From positions 436,106 to 500,105 of the forward strand of contig VXAY01003154.1 of the NCBI GenBank assembly GCA_013399855.1: 64,000 nucleotides of DNA, given 5' to 3'. Source of the DNA: Oxyruncus cristatus. Its lineage: Eukaryota > Chordata > Aves > Passeriformes > Cotingidae. The notes beneath the pieces were generated by a model that was not told the DNA's origin, did no database searches, and worked only from the letters and a program-made list of their open reading frames with translations. The position numbers and the translations under genes were made by a program. This document shows positions 37,701 through 49,300 of this stretch, piece after piece. The stretch's first letter is position 1. Each line of letters opens with the position of its first letter.

Positions 37701-40211
37701 ATGGGACTGCATTGTAGAAAAGACAAAATCCAACTTAAGTGTTCAGAAAAATAAATGTTATTTATAAAAATTGTTCTATCTATAAAACAAAGAGTATTGT
37801 TCTGAATACCTTAATTCTCTGCTAAATTCTTCTTTTCTTATGATAATCATTAAGAGGAACAGATGGAGGTTTATTTCCAGTTCTTTATACTAGACAGAAA
37901 ACAGAGACATTTAACTTGCAGACCAATCTTCTTCTTCTTCTTGTTGACATGTTTACTGTTAAAAACGTCAAGCTTTACCTCTTTCTCCTCTCCCTTCACC
38001 CACATGAACTGTTTTGAGTGCGACTGTTATAAAAGTAGATGTTCAAGGGATATTATGATGTGGGAAATATAACTTACTGTCTGTAGCAGCCTTTGTAACT
38101 GGTATGAGATAATCTGTATGCAAATAGTAAGACTGTTAACTATTGTCACCCCTGTTCAAATTAAAAATAGAACAGAAATGCTACTTTTATTCAAACAAAT
38201 TTAGATGAAAATTTATCCCAAAACTGCAAATACCATCTAAATATCCGGGAATTTCAAATTATTCACTGTAATATATTAGTATTTGGAATGAAAGTTCATT
38301 TGAATTCAGAGAAAAATACTAATATTTTACCCATCAAGTAGACAGCCTTTGTGTTACAGTCTTCTGAGTCATAAAAAAGGATTGAATATTTGCAATAGTA
38401 AAGTGGAGAGCTTGATGCACATGAAATCCAGAGAATGTGTTATGGTTTACACTCAACTTGGAAAAAGAGCTATCCTTTAATCTTCTAAAAGAGACACAAC
38501 AATTCAAATAGACCCAAGAATCCAAATCAAGATATAAACCCCTAAGACATTGTCAGTGTTTGCATCAAACCCAGCACCTGGTGAAGTCAATTGTAAGGGA
38601 CTTCAGTGGGGAAATCACTATTCATTACCCATGCCATGTGTGCAGGCTGATCTAGATGTAGATGAAAACAGCAGAGCAGAAACACTCCTCCTGGTCAGCA
38701 AATTAGATTTACTGGAAATGACCTACTCCACCTAAAAATATTAACATTAAAGTTTTCATTGAAAAAAAAATTGTTTTAGAAATTCAAATTTTTTTTGTTG
38801 ACTCTTCTAAGTAGTGAGCCTGGGCTCAGGTTGTTCCTCCAGATCAACCCCGTATCTCAGTTCCATAGATGATGTCCTAACTATAAAATTAGCAAGGCAT
38901 CATAAATAAATGGTTCCCTACACAGTGGGCAAAGGAAAGCACAAAACCTCCAGTGTTTACGCTCCTGTGAATGATCATAAAACTGGATCCAAAAATGGCT
39001 TTTATCCAATGACTTCTTGGTGCAAAGTAGATAAATAACCACTATTCTATCTAACCCTCTGTTACTTAGTTTCCACATATAAAGTGAAGATGACTAGTAC
39101 TTCCTCATGTTATGGAGTTGTTTTGAAGATAAATGATAAACCATAAATACTTAATATAGTTTCTTCGTATCAGGCTAAAACATTTGCACTCAAAGCTGTC
39201 AAACAACATTTTCAGTGTGTTGAATAAACCGTGTTTGACCACTTTAAGAAATATATGCTAAATGTCATAGGAAGGGTGGGGTAAATAAATAAATATCTAA
39301 AGGGAGGAAATGCATAGGTTTTACTATTATTTTACTTTATGACTCTAAACACCCTGGAATGATAAATAAATCTTCCCAGATTAACTAAAAAGGCACAACC
39401 AGACCATAATCTTAACTTTCCTGTGATGACGCTGTTCACAAACCTTTCATAGTGATGGATGTAAGGAGTAACAAAAACTCCTTTCCTCACAGCACCATTA
39501 TCAAATGTATCCTACAGTATTCTGTTTTAATTGAAGTATGAAAAGGTTATAGTTTCTTGCATTTCTTTAGCAGTTTGCACAACATTTTAAAGACAAATGC
39601 ATGGCAGAGTGAGAAATAAAACATAATAACCACTTTAAAATTAGCTCAACATATGGATATATAATTAACATGAGTTGTAGCAGAGTTGCTAGCCAACTCA
39701 GTGAGGTTAAACTACTTAGCAGCATGAAAAACTCCATATATATCATCCTGTCAGGATGCAGAAGTGCTGAGCGGAACTTTGGACACACGGTTCAATCTTG
39801 ACTCTGATGAAGACAGAATTTCTCTCCTCCAGTGTAAAACACCTCAGGTCAGGCTTGTTTTACCTCACTTTCACTGTGCAGAAGAGTGCTGAACATGCCT
39901 CAGCTACCCGTTTCAGATATGTCATGTTTGCATATCACAGCTGTTCCCACACCAGCTCATTTCCTCTGTCTCTCCGATGGACGATTGTGGCTGCGTGTCA
40001 CGATGCCTTAGAAATCACCTATCACTGAGAGAGCACTTCTTCCTCACCTTTTGAGAGGAGGTATGTACAGAGACAAGTATGCTATGAGAAATTCAGAAAT
40101 TTTCTATCACATAAGCACATTTCTGTGAAGTGGAGAAAGGGCATGAAAATAATAATTAAGACAGATTACCATTTTACCGTTTCACCACTGCAGGGGAATA
40201 TGTATTGTACA
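34736..40211. other. Unique AT-rich intergenic DNA
   Basis: About 5.5 kb without a recognised element. A short (TTTTG)n run is at 35105-35124. The interval 36860-37540 is richer in GC, with few simple repeats and homeodomain-like 'ttaaatggccagctaaaaat' sequence. It could be conserved non-coding DNA, which cannot be judged from one sequence. No gene is seen. Confidence 0.5.
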
Positions 40212-40878
40212 ACCATAGAATAATAGAATCATAGAATCATTAAGGTTGCAAAAGACCTCTAAGATCATTGAGTCCAATCTTTTACTGATCACACTGTCAG
40301 CTAGACCATGGAACTAAAGTACAAGCTCCAGAGGTTTCTTGAACACCTCCAGGGATGGTGAATTGACCACCTCCCTGTGCAGTCTGTTCCAATGCTTGAC
40401 AACCCTTTCCATGAAGAAATTCCTCCTATTGTCCAGCCTGAACCTCCCCTGGTGCAGCTTGAGACTGTGTTCTCTTGTCCTGTCACTTGTTCCCTGGGAG
40501 TAGAGCTTGACCCCCACCTGGCCACACCCCCATTTCAGGTATTTATAGAGAGTGATAAGGTCTCAAAAAACACTCCTCATCAGACTTGTGCTCCAGACCC
40601 TTCCCCATTTCTATTGCCCTTTTCTGGACTCTCTCCAGCCTCTCAATGTCTTTCTTGTATTGAGGAGCCCATAGCTGGACACAGGATTTGAGGTGTGGTC
40701 TCATCAATGCCCATAAAAAGGGGACAGTCACTGCCCTGGTCCTGCTGGCCACACTATTGCTGATCCAGGCCAGGATGCCATTGGCCTTCTTGCCCACCTG
40801 GGCACACACTGGATCATGTTCAGCTGCTGTCGACCAGCACCCCCAGGTCTTTTTCCACTGGGCCTCTTTCCAGCCAAA
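40212..40878 (-). mobile_element. CR1 LINE fragment, 3' end into ORF2 C-terminus
   Basis: This is an antisense CR1 of about 670 bp. It begins with three 3'-terminal units (catagaataatagaatcata...) and runs back through the 3' UTR ('ggatggtgaattgaccacct'), the 'ttcctcctattgtccagcct' block and the post-ORF2 region. It continues into the ORF2 thumb and C-terminal coding region (40610-40870, 'ctctccagcctctcaatgtc', 'gaggagcccatagctggaca', 'gccaggatgccattggcctt'). Compared with the copy at 54557-55030, about 50 bp are missing at 40562-40566, where 'gataaggtctc' joins 'actcctcatcagacttgtg'. The minus-strand frame at 40543-40950 includes the ORF2 C-terminal remnant. Confidence 0.93.
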
Positions 40879-42844
40879 AGAGAGTCCCCTAACCAGGGCT
40901 GAACTGTGGGCACCTGAGAAAACAAGTCCATTGAAAATAAATAGAAACACAGAAGACGGTCTTCTATTTCTCTAAAAAAATATATATCAGCTACATTGTA
41001 CATTAAAAAAAGAAACAACCCTGACTCCACTGTCTTTTGGTCCAGCTAAGTCTTATCCTGGATGGATTAATAAGAAAATTACGTAGAAAGACCAATACAT
41101 TTTACAGTTCCTTCAGACATCACACTGTGTCCTCAGCTGCAAGAGGAAAGTTTGTTGCCATCATCTTGTCTTAATAACTCCACAGAGATCATCCGTAGAT
41201 CAGGAAATTTTCTAATCTGCAAAGACAGGTGACATCCTACCCCCACCTTATGTGGGTTCCTCACTATCAGGTTGATGAATAAAAGAACTATGGCATTTTT
41301 TTACAGTAAAAAACCAAAAGAAACAAACACAACAACAAAAAACAAACTAACTAACAACAACAACGCCCTCCACACCAACCCCCCCCGAACAATAACAAAC
41401 AGAATGAAAATAGAAAAACTGGAGAGGAAACATCCACTCTCCCTATTCTAGTACTCCTTAGATTTGAGAGGAGACAACCAAGCATGTCCTTTTAATAATT
41501 CTAGTGATGCAATAGACTTGAAAAAGAAAAAGTTTGGAGTGCTCTGCTAGTATTTCTCTTTTAGTTAAATGCTTTCCAGACTGAGAGCAGAATTGGTACT
41601 ATCTGTTCTGTATGTCTGTAGATATTCCAGTCATTCTGTTACCAGCAAATTGTTGATTAATGTCGCAAAACAAGCAAAAAATGTGTAAGAGAAAATATAA
41701 TTTCCTTTTATTTTTTCTTTCACGCAGTTGCAGTGTTAACAAGGTAGGCAGAAAAGTGTTAACATGAATTAATGGGAGCAGAAATGTGACCAAGAATATA
41801 GAAGGCACACAAAGCCAGAATAACGTATCTGAAAACCTACTGTTCTAGCATGAAAGTTGTTACAGTATTTGCCTTTGGCTAGTCCCTTTAAATAATGTTT
41901 TCATCCAATTTACCTTCAGAAGATGGCATTCCAAAAAATTCAGCCAGAGGCTATGCAAAATTCTGTTAAAATATTTGGCTGCTATGATAATTAGGAAAGC
42001 AAAACTGTAGCATGGATTAAAAGCCTTTAATGTCAGGAGCTATATGTATACGTTCCATTTTTTTAGGAATGAAATCTGGATTAAAATTTGTTTGACACTA
42101 GATAAAACTCTTGTAGCAAGAATCATTAATAAAATAGACTTATCCTTGCAAATGCTGTATATAAAATACTTAAACAACTCTTATTTACATAGGATGTGCA
42201 TGTCCCAGCAGATGTAATTAATGATAAATCTAACTTTCCCTATTTGGATGCTTCTGTTTTGTACCTTTGCCCTCTTCTTATCATCACCCTCAAACATGCT
42301 TTGAAATAAATAAATAGGGGTCAACGTGTAATTTCTGAGTAAAAATTTAAATGAGGCTGTGAAGCTGCAAGTCTAGATGGATATGTAAATTGCTCTTCAG
42401 CTTCCTCTCAAGAAAAGTGTAAAAATAGATATTCAATATTTTTCATTAATCAAAGTTTTAAATCTTTTCAAATGTTTGGACTAATTAAAGTCATTTATGA
42501 CAAGCTAAACACATACGGTTGATAATTTCAAATGTTTTTTTCATTAATTCCATAGATCAAAGATATTGCTAAGTCTAATTAGTTGAAGTCATATCAGCTT
42601 TGATAGTTTTGGCCCAGTAAACATATTATGTTTGCTATTGATGGGGGCAGGTGCTGGGCTGTTTCAGGTCCCGGGGCTGGCTGGGCTGCCCACGGCCTGA
42701 GTGGGGCTGAGGTGGATTTAGCAGGGCATCCCAAAGTGGGGCTGGTCTCTAATAGTAATGCACAGCAAAGCTAGAACTTATGTTTCTGGACCTATAGGAT
42801 GTGAAATCTCATTTATTTGGTGTTGCCATACATAGGATTTAGTC
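40879..42844. other. Unique intergenic DNA with A/C tract and a small GC-rich patch
   Basis: An irregular A/C-rich low-complexity tract lies at 41307-41400 and includes an 8-base C-run. A compact G/C-rich patch is at 42640-42750 (gggggcaggtgctgggctg...), sharply unlike its AT-rich flanks. No gene is recognised in either. Confidence 0.55.
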
Positions 42845-43682
42845 TTTTACAGGATGCCATCCAGAGGGACCTGGACCAGCTTGAGAAGTGGTCCCATGGG
42901 AATCTCATGACTAAATGCTGATGCTGCACTTGGGTTGGGGCAACTGCTGGTATCAATCCAGGCTGGGAGTTGAACAGATCCAGAGCAGCCCTGCTGAGAA
43001 GGACTTGGGGGTGCTGGTGGATGAGAGGCTGGACATGACCCAGCCATGTGCACTGGGAGCCCAGAAACCCCCCGTGTCCTGGGCTGCATCCCAAGCAGTG
43101 TGGGCAGCAGGGCAGGGAGGGGATTCTGCCCCTCTGCTCTGCTTGGTGAGACCCCACCTGCAGTGCTGCCTCCAGCTCTGGGGTCCCAGCACAGGAAGGA
43201 CATGGACCTGTTGGAGTGAGTCCAGAGGAGGCCGCCAGGATGATCAGAGGGATGGAGCACCTCTGCTATGAGGAAAGGTTGAGAGAATTGGGACTGTTCA
43301 GCCTGGAGAAGAGAAGGCTTTGGAGTGACCTAATTACAGCCTCCCACTACCTGAAGGGAGCTTACAGAAAAGATGGAGAGAGGCTATTTGCAATGGCCTG
43401 TAGTGACAGAACAAGGGGGAATGGTTGCCTGGAGAAGCTGTGGATACACCATCCCTGGATTGTAATATATAATAAATATTAAAGATATAATAATAAAAAT
43501 AAAAAATATAATAAATATTAAAAATAAATAACAAAAAATACAACCTAGTGTGTAAGGCCAGGTTGGATGGAGCTCTGAGCAACCTGGTCTGGTGGAAGGT
43601 GTCCTTGTCCATGGCAGAGAGTTAGAATGAGGTGGTCTTTAGTGTCCCTTCCAAAACAGACCATTCTATGATTCTATGATGA
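42845..43682 (+). mobile_element. CR1 LINE fragment, ORF2 C-terminus to intact 3' end, with AT insertion
   Basis: This is a sense CR1 of about 840 bp ending in two clean 3'-terminal units (ccattctatgattctatgat, 43661-43680). It starts in the RT thumb coding region ('gccatccagagggacctgga', 42855) and passes 'gagaaggacttgggggtgct', 'agcagggcagggaggggatt', and the ORF2 end and post-ORF2 block near 43200-43330. A deletion of roughly 100 bp near 43418-43432 joins 'agaacaagggggaatggttg' to 'cctggagaagctgtggat'. The 3' UTR is split by an AT-rich block at 43462-43545, after which CR1 resumes at 'aaggccaggttggatggagc'. The overlapping frames on both strands between 42813 and 43482 are remnants of this element. 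Confidence 0.93.
43462..43545. repeat. AT-rich insertion inside CR1, about two 39-bp units
   Basis: This block of nearly pure A/T interrupts the CR1 3' UTR between 'ccatccctggat' and 'gtgtgtaaggccagg'. The 16-mer 'tataataaatattaaa' occurs at 43468-43483 and again at 43507-43522, a 39-bp period. It looks like simple-sequence expansion or filler DNA that arose within the retrotransposon. Confidence 0.85.
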
Positions 43683-45352
43683 TGTTTTTTAAAGGCTATT
43701 TTTTCAGAATACCTCTAAGTTAAAATTCCTATAGGCATGAGTGAAACCATGTTAACAAATCCCTGTCATGCCATGTTTTTTAAGGGCTCTGATCTACTGC
43801 TTTTACATAACACATTAAACACATTCCCACTTAATGTATACTAACAACACTACTTCAATGAAAATTCCTCATGATATTCTCTGACATCACTTGTCCTTCA
43901 TATCAGTTATGTTGGATAATGGTTCTTAACTAATTTCTTTGTCATTCTCATGTTTATTTTTTTTGTATTTCTCAATTTTCTTTAAACTATGTAACTCAAA
44001 GCTGGTAAGTATACCTTGATTTATAATAAGGTCAAACTAAAGTCCCACATTCTCATAGGGGTTTTTTCACAATGCCCATATTACTGGTTACTACTGTCAG
44101 GAGATCAAAGTGATACTGAGACCTCTAAAGTGTACATGAATATGAGGTGTTTTTTTTGGTTTTTTTTTCAGCAGAAAAATCTTGTAATTATCCATGAAAA
44201 TACTTCAGGGGAGCCATCATCCTACATGTCATATGGAAATATATATTTTTTATTAAAACTTTCATATTAATTGACTAGTAGTCCTCTTTATGGGACTTCT
44301 GTGAAAAGCTGTACAGTTATTTCAATTTAAAAATCCCAACAAAAAAATAAGTGTTTCAAAAGGCATTTATTTGTAAGAAAAATACAAGAAGTACTTGACC
44401 AATTAGCCCCTTAAGTTTATAATCATATCCATAATTGCTCTTATGAGCAATTACTTGATGAGACTTACGAAAGCAAAGTTCCTGCAGATTATGTATGAGG
44501 ATAGATTCAGTAAGTTGTGTCGCTAAAAATGCAGTAAGAATCTAATACAAAAAATAAAAATTAGACTAAATTTAAATTTGCACCAATCAATGTGTCTCAA
44601 TATTTATTGATACATAATGTGTCAGATAGACTTATCCCAACACCATTCTAAATCAAGGAGCTAAATGTATCTCGTTGTTATAAATTTAATTTCTTTTTAA
44701 CTCTGTTTCTACTATTTCCACTTGCAGTTAATTAAAACAAAGACCTGCAAGACCTTATGTTAAAATAAGGGTCAACAATGAATAAGATGGAAACAAAATA
44801 GACAAGAATTTGTGAAATAAAGCAAAAGCTTTTCTGATTTCGATGAGTTAGTTCTGCCCTTGCAGATCTGCACAGACAGACTGACACACAAGGCTCAAAT
44901 CCTTCTGCAACTCAGCCTGGTGGGATCCTTTGGCACTTATGCAATGTGAAATCTACTTCTAGGAGACACCCCTAGCGTGTGAGTCAAATACACCATCTCA
45001 CAACGAGTTCCAGATGCAAAATCAGAAGCCAGTCTGCCTAGAATGCTTGAGAAAGAGTCTCATGAGGTGACTTTTTGTGAGATGTGTAGAGAAAGGGACT
45101 TGGGCTGGTGCAGGTGTTGGTCTCCCCAGACAACAGTTAGGGTACCAAGGAAGTAGACACTCTTTTAGTCAAAGGAATGACAGTGTTAGAGGAATCAAAG
45201 TGGGACAGAGCAGAGTGCTTCACACTGAAGAGCAAAAAGTTCACACCGAGAAGCCAGAAGTGGAGTTTTATTTTCTCAGGTAATAAACTATTCCACTTAA
45301 TTCTTCTTTTGTAAAGAGCAGAGGAAGAAGCCTGTACTTCCTAAAATTGCTA
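43683..45352. other. Unique AT-rich intergenic DNA
   Basis: No gene or repeat is recognised. A 9-bp hairpin (taattgctc, loop ttat, gagcaatta) is near 44431-44452. The part 44830-45300 is richer in GC without a recognisable feature. Confidence 0.5.
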
Positions 45353-46690
45353 TTCATAGAGTCACAAAATTAAGTTGAAAGGGGTCCTCAAAGACCACTT
45401 AGTTCCAAATTTGCCATCCACTGGGACTACTTTCACTGTATCAGGTTGTTCAAAGGTCCATCCAACTCAGCCCTGAACACTTCCAATGACAGGACACCTA
45501 CAGCTTCTTGGGACAACCTCTTCCAGTGTCTTACCACCCTCACCATAAAAAATGTCTTCCTAATGTCCAATCTAAACTTGATCTCTTACAGTTTGAAAAC
45601 ACAGTCCCTTGTCTTATCACTAGAGATCTTGGTAAAAAGTTTCTCTCCATCTCTCTTATAATTTACCATTTAAATATTGAAAGGCCACAACAAGGTCTCC
45701 CCAGGGCCTTTCCTTCTCCAATCTGAATAACCCCAACTCCCTCAGCATTTTTTCACAGCAGATGCATTCCTGCACACTGACCTTTGCTATGTTCATCTTT
45801 TTAACCCACTGTAATACAATTAGCTCTTCTTTTTTTGTGCTGGAGCCCAGAGCTGGACTCCAGATGGGGTCTCATGAGAGCAAAGAGGGAGAATCACCTT
45901 CCTTGACCTGCTGGCCCAGCTTCTTTATGTGCAATCCAGGATGTGGTTGCCTTTCTGAGCTACAAGTGCACATTGCCAGCTCATGTCCAATCTTTTGACC
46001 ACAAAAACCACCAGTACTTTCTTCACAGGGTTACTCAAAATCCATGCATCACCCAGCCTGTATAAATACTGGGGATTGCCATGACCCCAGTGCAGCACCT
46101 TGCACTTCTCCTTGTTGAACTTCATGATTTTTGCATGGGCCCACTCCTCAAGCCTGTCAAGGTCCCTCTGGATGCCAACCCTTCCCTCCAGCACATCAGT
46201 TGTACCACAGAGCTTGGTGTCATCCACACACTTGCTGAGCGTGCCCTCAATCCCACTATATCACTGCTGAAAATATTAAGTGATATTGATCCCAGTATGG
46301 GCCCTTGAGGGATTCCACTTGTTACTGGTTTCCACTTACATGTTGAACTATTGACCACCACTGTTTGGATATGGCCGTCCAGCCAATTCCTTATCCATCT
46401 ATCAGTTCATCTGTCAAACCCGTATTTCTACAATTTAATATCAAGAATGTTGTGTGGGACTGTATCAAAGGCCTTACATAAGTCACGATAGATGACTTCC
46501 ACAGCTCTTCCCTTGTCCACTCAATTGTAGAGGGCTGCAAGATTAGTCAGGCACAATTTGGCCTCAGTGAATCCATGTTGGCTGTGCCTAATCCTCTCCC
46601 TGTCTTCCATATGTCGGACATGTGTTCCAAGGGGATCTGTTTCATGACCTTAAGGGCACTGAGGTGAGGCTGGCTGGTCAGTACTTTGTA
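45353..46690 (-). mobile_element. CR1 LINE fragment, RT palm through 3' end
   Basis: At about 1.34 kb this is the longest near-continuous CR1 of the window, in antisense orientation. Right to left (5' to 3' of the element) it covers the RT region before the palm (46440-46690, complement of the segment specifying the 'KAFD' stretch), the 'SGIPQGPILG' block near 46290-46320, the catalytic palm motif readable as VDDTKL near 46210-46230, the conserved 'DLDRLEEWA' and 'KFNKEKCKVLHWG' blocks near 46090-46170, the thumb, the post-ORF2 region and the full 3' UTR, ending at 'ttcatagagtcacaaaatta'. Frameshifts split ORF2 (minus-strand frames 45925-46227 and 46122-46361), so it is inactive. The divergence from the other copies suggests an older insertion. 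Confidence 0.93.
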
Positions 46691-47786
46691 CCCTAAGATT
46701 AATACCATCACTTGAAATCTCTTTTATGTAAACAGAAGAGAACTCCATGAGAGTATCATGAAGAGTTTAAGTGAAGGATCTCGTCTGAGTAACTGGAAGT
46801 CACATGGGGATAAGATGCAGTGAATTAGGAGGTAAAACCCATCCCAGTAAGCCAAATAAAGGAGAGTAGAGACTTTACAATCTCAACAACTCTTTCTGTG
46901 TCTGTAGTATCCAGATTAACAAGAATATCTATCTCTGGCACCGTAAGGGCCTCTTCTAGGTCTGCTGCAATTTGCTACTGTACCAATCAGTCATTATTGT
47001 CTTTAGCATTTGGTGGAAAGATTTCAATGCCTGTCTTTCTCATCCAAAGCCCAGGATTAATCTGGGAGAAGGGGACTGACAAATAGCTCTTCACTTCTTA
47101 TTTTACATCTTAGAATGCTCTCTTGTTTACATTATCCTGTTTTCCTACTTTCCTCTTGGTTTGATTAAGCAACTGAAAGGCAGTTGTTTTCAGTGAAAAA
47201 GTGATGCAGAGTCCTTTGTTGTGTGTGTTGTAGATCCCACATTGTAGTGCAAAATATATACATACAAGATACTTAAAACACATCTTGAAGAAAAATAGGA
47301 CCTCACAAAGGCAATCATTGAGCTGTATCAATTTTAGTGCCAGGCAGGATAGGTAATTTCAATGAAATAGGGTGACTGACCTAGTTTTAAAAGGTATTTC
47401 TGAGGTATTTTACTCCTAGGGCCTTTAGTAAGAGCACTGGTTGTTCAATATCTCACATTCTCTGACTCTAAACGAATAACAACAAGAAAATGAATTAGGG
47501 TTTTCTTTAGATGTTAGAGACAGGTAACGGATTGCTACAACTTGGCAAGATGCTTCAGGACTAGACAGTCCACTTTAACCTAGACAATTTTAGAGAAATA
47601 AAAAAATCCTGAATTTGCTGCTCTAGCAGCAAATAAAACATATTAAATTGAACTATCTGGGTAATCAATATCTAATCTGCACTCACAGCATTTTTACTTT
47701 AGTTAGAAAGTAAAAAGGTGAAAAGGTGGAGTGTTCTGTAGCCAAAGAAGAAGCTTCAGCTGCTTTACTTTGCATCTGATTTGCCA
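46691..47786. other. Unique intergenic DNA
   Basis: No gene or repeat family is recognised in this stretch. Confidence 0.55.
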
Positions 47787-47893
47787 CAAAAAAAAAGAAA
47801 AAAAAAACACTAAAAAAAAAAACAAAAAAACAAAAAAAAAAAAAAAAAACAACAAAAAAAAAAAAAAAAAACAACAAAAAAAAAAAAAAAAAA
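47787..47893. repeat. A-rich low-complexity tract
   Basis: About 107 bases of A-runs separated by single C, G or CAAC units. The 65-codon Lys-rich plus-strand frame and the Phe-rich minus-strand frames over it are artefacts of this composition. Sequencing and assembly are error-prone here, so the length is unreliable. Confidence 0.95.
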
Positions 47894-49018
47894 CAACCAC
47901 CTTCAGGTTTCTAATATTGACAAAATAATGCAATCCATCTTTTCTCCGAGTTACTTCTTGTTTTCTAAACACCAGTCTTATTTTATCAGGCCTTCTTTTT
48001 TTTTTTTTTTCAAAATTTCAGCTGACCCCATTGACCATGCCCTAGAGCATAATCCTTCTTTCCATGACTGTGTTGTCATAGTGTGTCTCAGATATTCAGA
48101 AACATTTACTTGTCTCAACTACACTTTATTCTCTGTATTGTCACAAAAACTCTTGTGACTGACATATGACATATGTCATATGACAACTGAAACTGGAAGA
48201 CCTGTCCATATTGCTGCATGAAAGCCCACCAAATTGCAGATAAACCACACTAGTTAAAATGATAAGGCACTTAATAAAGATTAGAGTTAGTCTATGGAGG
48301 TAGAATGTTTTCCATTGAGCTCATCTTTTTCTTTTAGAGATCTAAATTGGACGAAAAAGGGAAAGATGCATTCTGTTATGAGCAAAATGATTGCAAACTG
48401 AACCTCATAATTATGGATGAGTATTTTAGAGTTTACTTATCTGCTGCTTGTGCACTATATTTGTGTTTGAGGCAGTTTTGTATTTCAGATTCTGCATACA
48501 GAAGTTGAGACCATATAAAAGATCATCTCTAAAGGTGTGAGAATCATAATTTTTGTTTATTTACACATTTATGTATTCTTTTTTTTTTTTTAAGAATAAA
48601 ATATTTGTCCTTTATTTTACACAGCTGGAAAACTGCTATTAGTGTATTGTTCAAATAAAATATACACAGATACCCAATAGAACTTTTGCTCATTGGCAAA
48701 TATCCTAGAAAATGCTTTTCTTATGTTCAGAAGACACAGCCCATTTACAAATGAGAAACCAAAGTTAATAGCTACTGACAGCACTAAATGTGTACTAAGG
48801 AAGGTGGAAATGCACAATATGCATTACTTTCACCTATTTATAATTTAAGTTTTTGTCTATTATCTCAGAGCTATTAGTGCAATTTAAAGCTGTCATTCAA
48901 GGACTGCATATTTGGGATTAACTATGAGAAAGATTTTCTAAAGCAAAGATACTGAAAAGAGAATTCAACCCTGATGTGAGATCCTTCAAAACCCAGGGAA
49001 GAATTCACAATCCCAGAA
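47894..49018. other. Unique AT-rich intergenic DNA
   Basis: No gene is recognised. A perfect 20-bp palindrome (catatgacatatgtcatatg) lies at 48163-48182. T-runs occur near 47997-48010 and 48579-48591. Confidence 0.55.
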
Positions 49019-49300
49019 TCAAAGTATCAGCTGGGTTGGAAAGGACCTCTGAGATCATCAAGTCCAACCTTGATCCAGCACCACCGCGGTTACCAGACTA
49101 TGGCACTAAGTGCCACGTCCAGCCTCATCTTGAAAACTTCCAGGGATGGAGAATCCACCACTTCCCTGGGCAGCCCATTCCAATGTCTGATTACCTTCTC
49201 TGTAAAAAATTTCTTCCTAATATGCAACCTAAACCTCCCCTGGTGGAGCTTAAGACCATGCCCTCTCGCCTTACTGATAGTTGTCTGGTAGAAGATGTAT
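49019..49300 (-). mobile_element. CR1 LINE fragment, 3' end (subfamily A)
   Basis: This antisense CR1 3' end carries the subfamily A block 'atccagcaccaccgcggtta' and 'gactatggcactaagtgcca', shared with 3227-3400 and 54557-55030. It continues through 'ttccctgggcagcccattcc', 'aatttcttcctaatatgcaa' and 'ctcccctggtggagcttaag' and stops near 49300. It is well preserved and 5'-truncated. A short AT dinucleotide palindrome at 49314-49331 abuts its 5' side. Confidence 0.93.

Noticed and set aside
42813..43271. Several overlapping frames of 79-137 codons on both strands
   Set aside because: All fall inside a CR1 copy and are remnants or shadows of its ORF2.
44431..44452. Short hairpin taattgctc/gagcaatta considered as a microRNA
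   Set aside because: The stem is only 9 bp and AT-rich, and the flanks do not extend it.
47683..47972. Lys-rich and Phe-rich frames on the two strands
   Set aside because: They are translations of an A-rich low-complexity tract.
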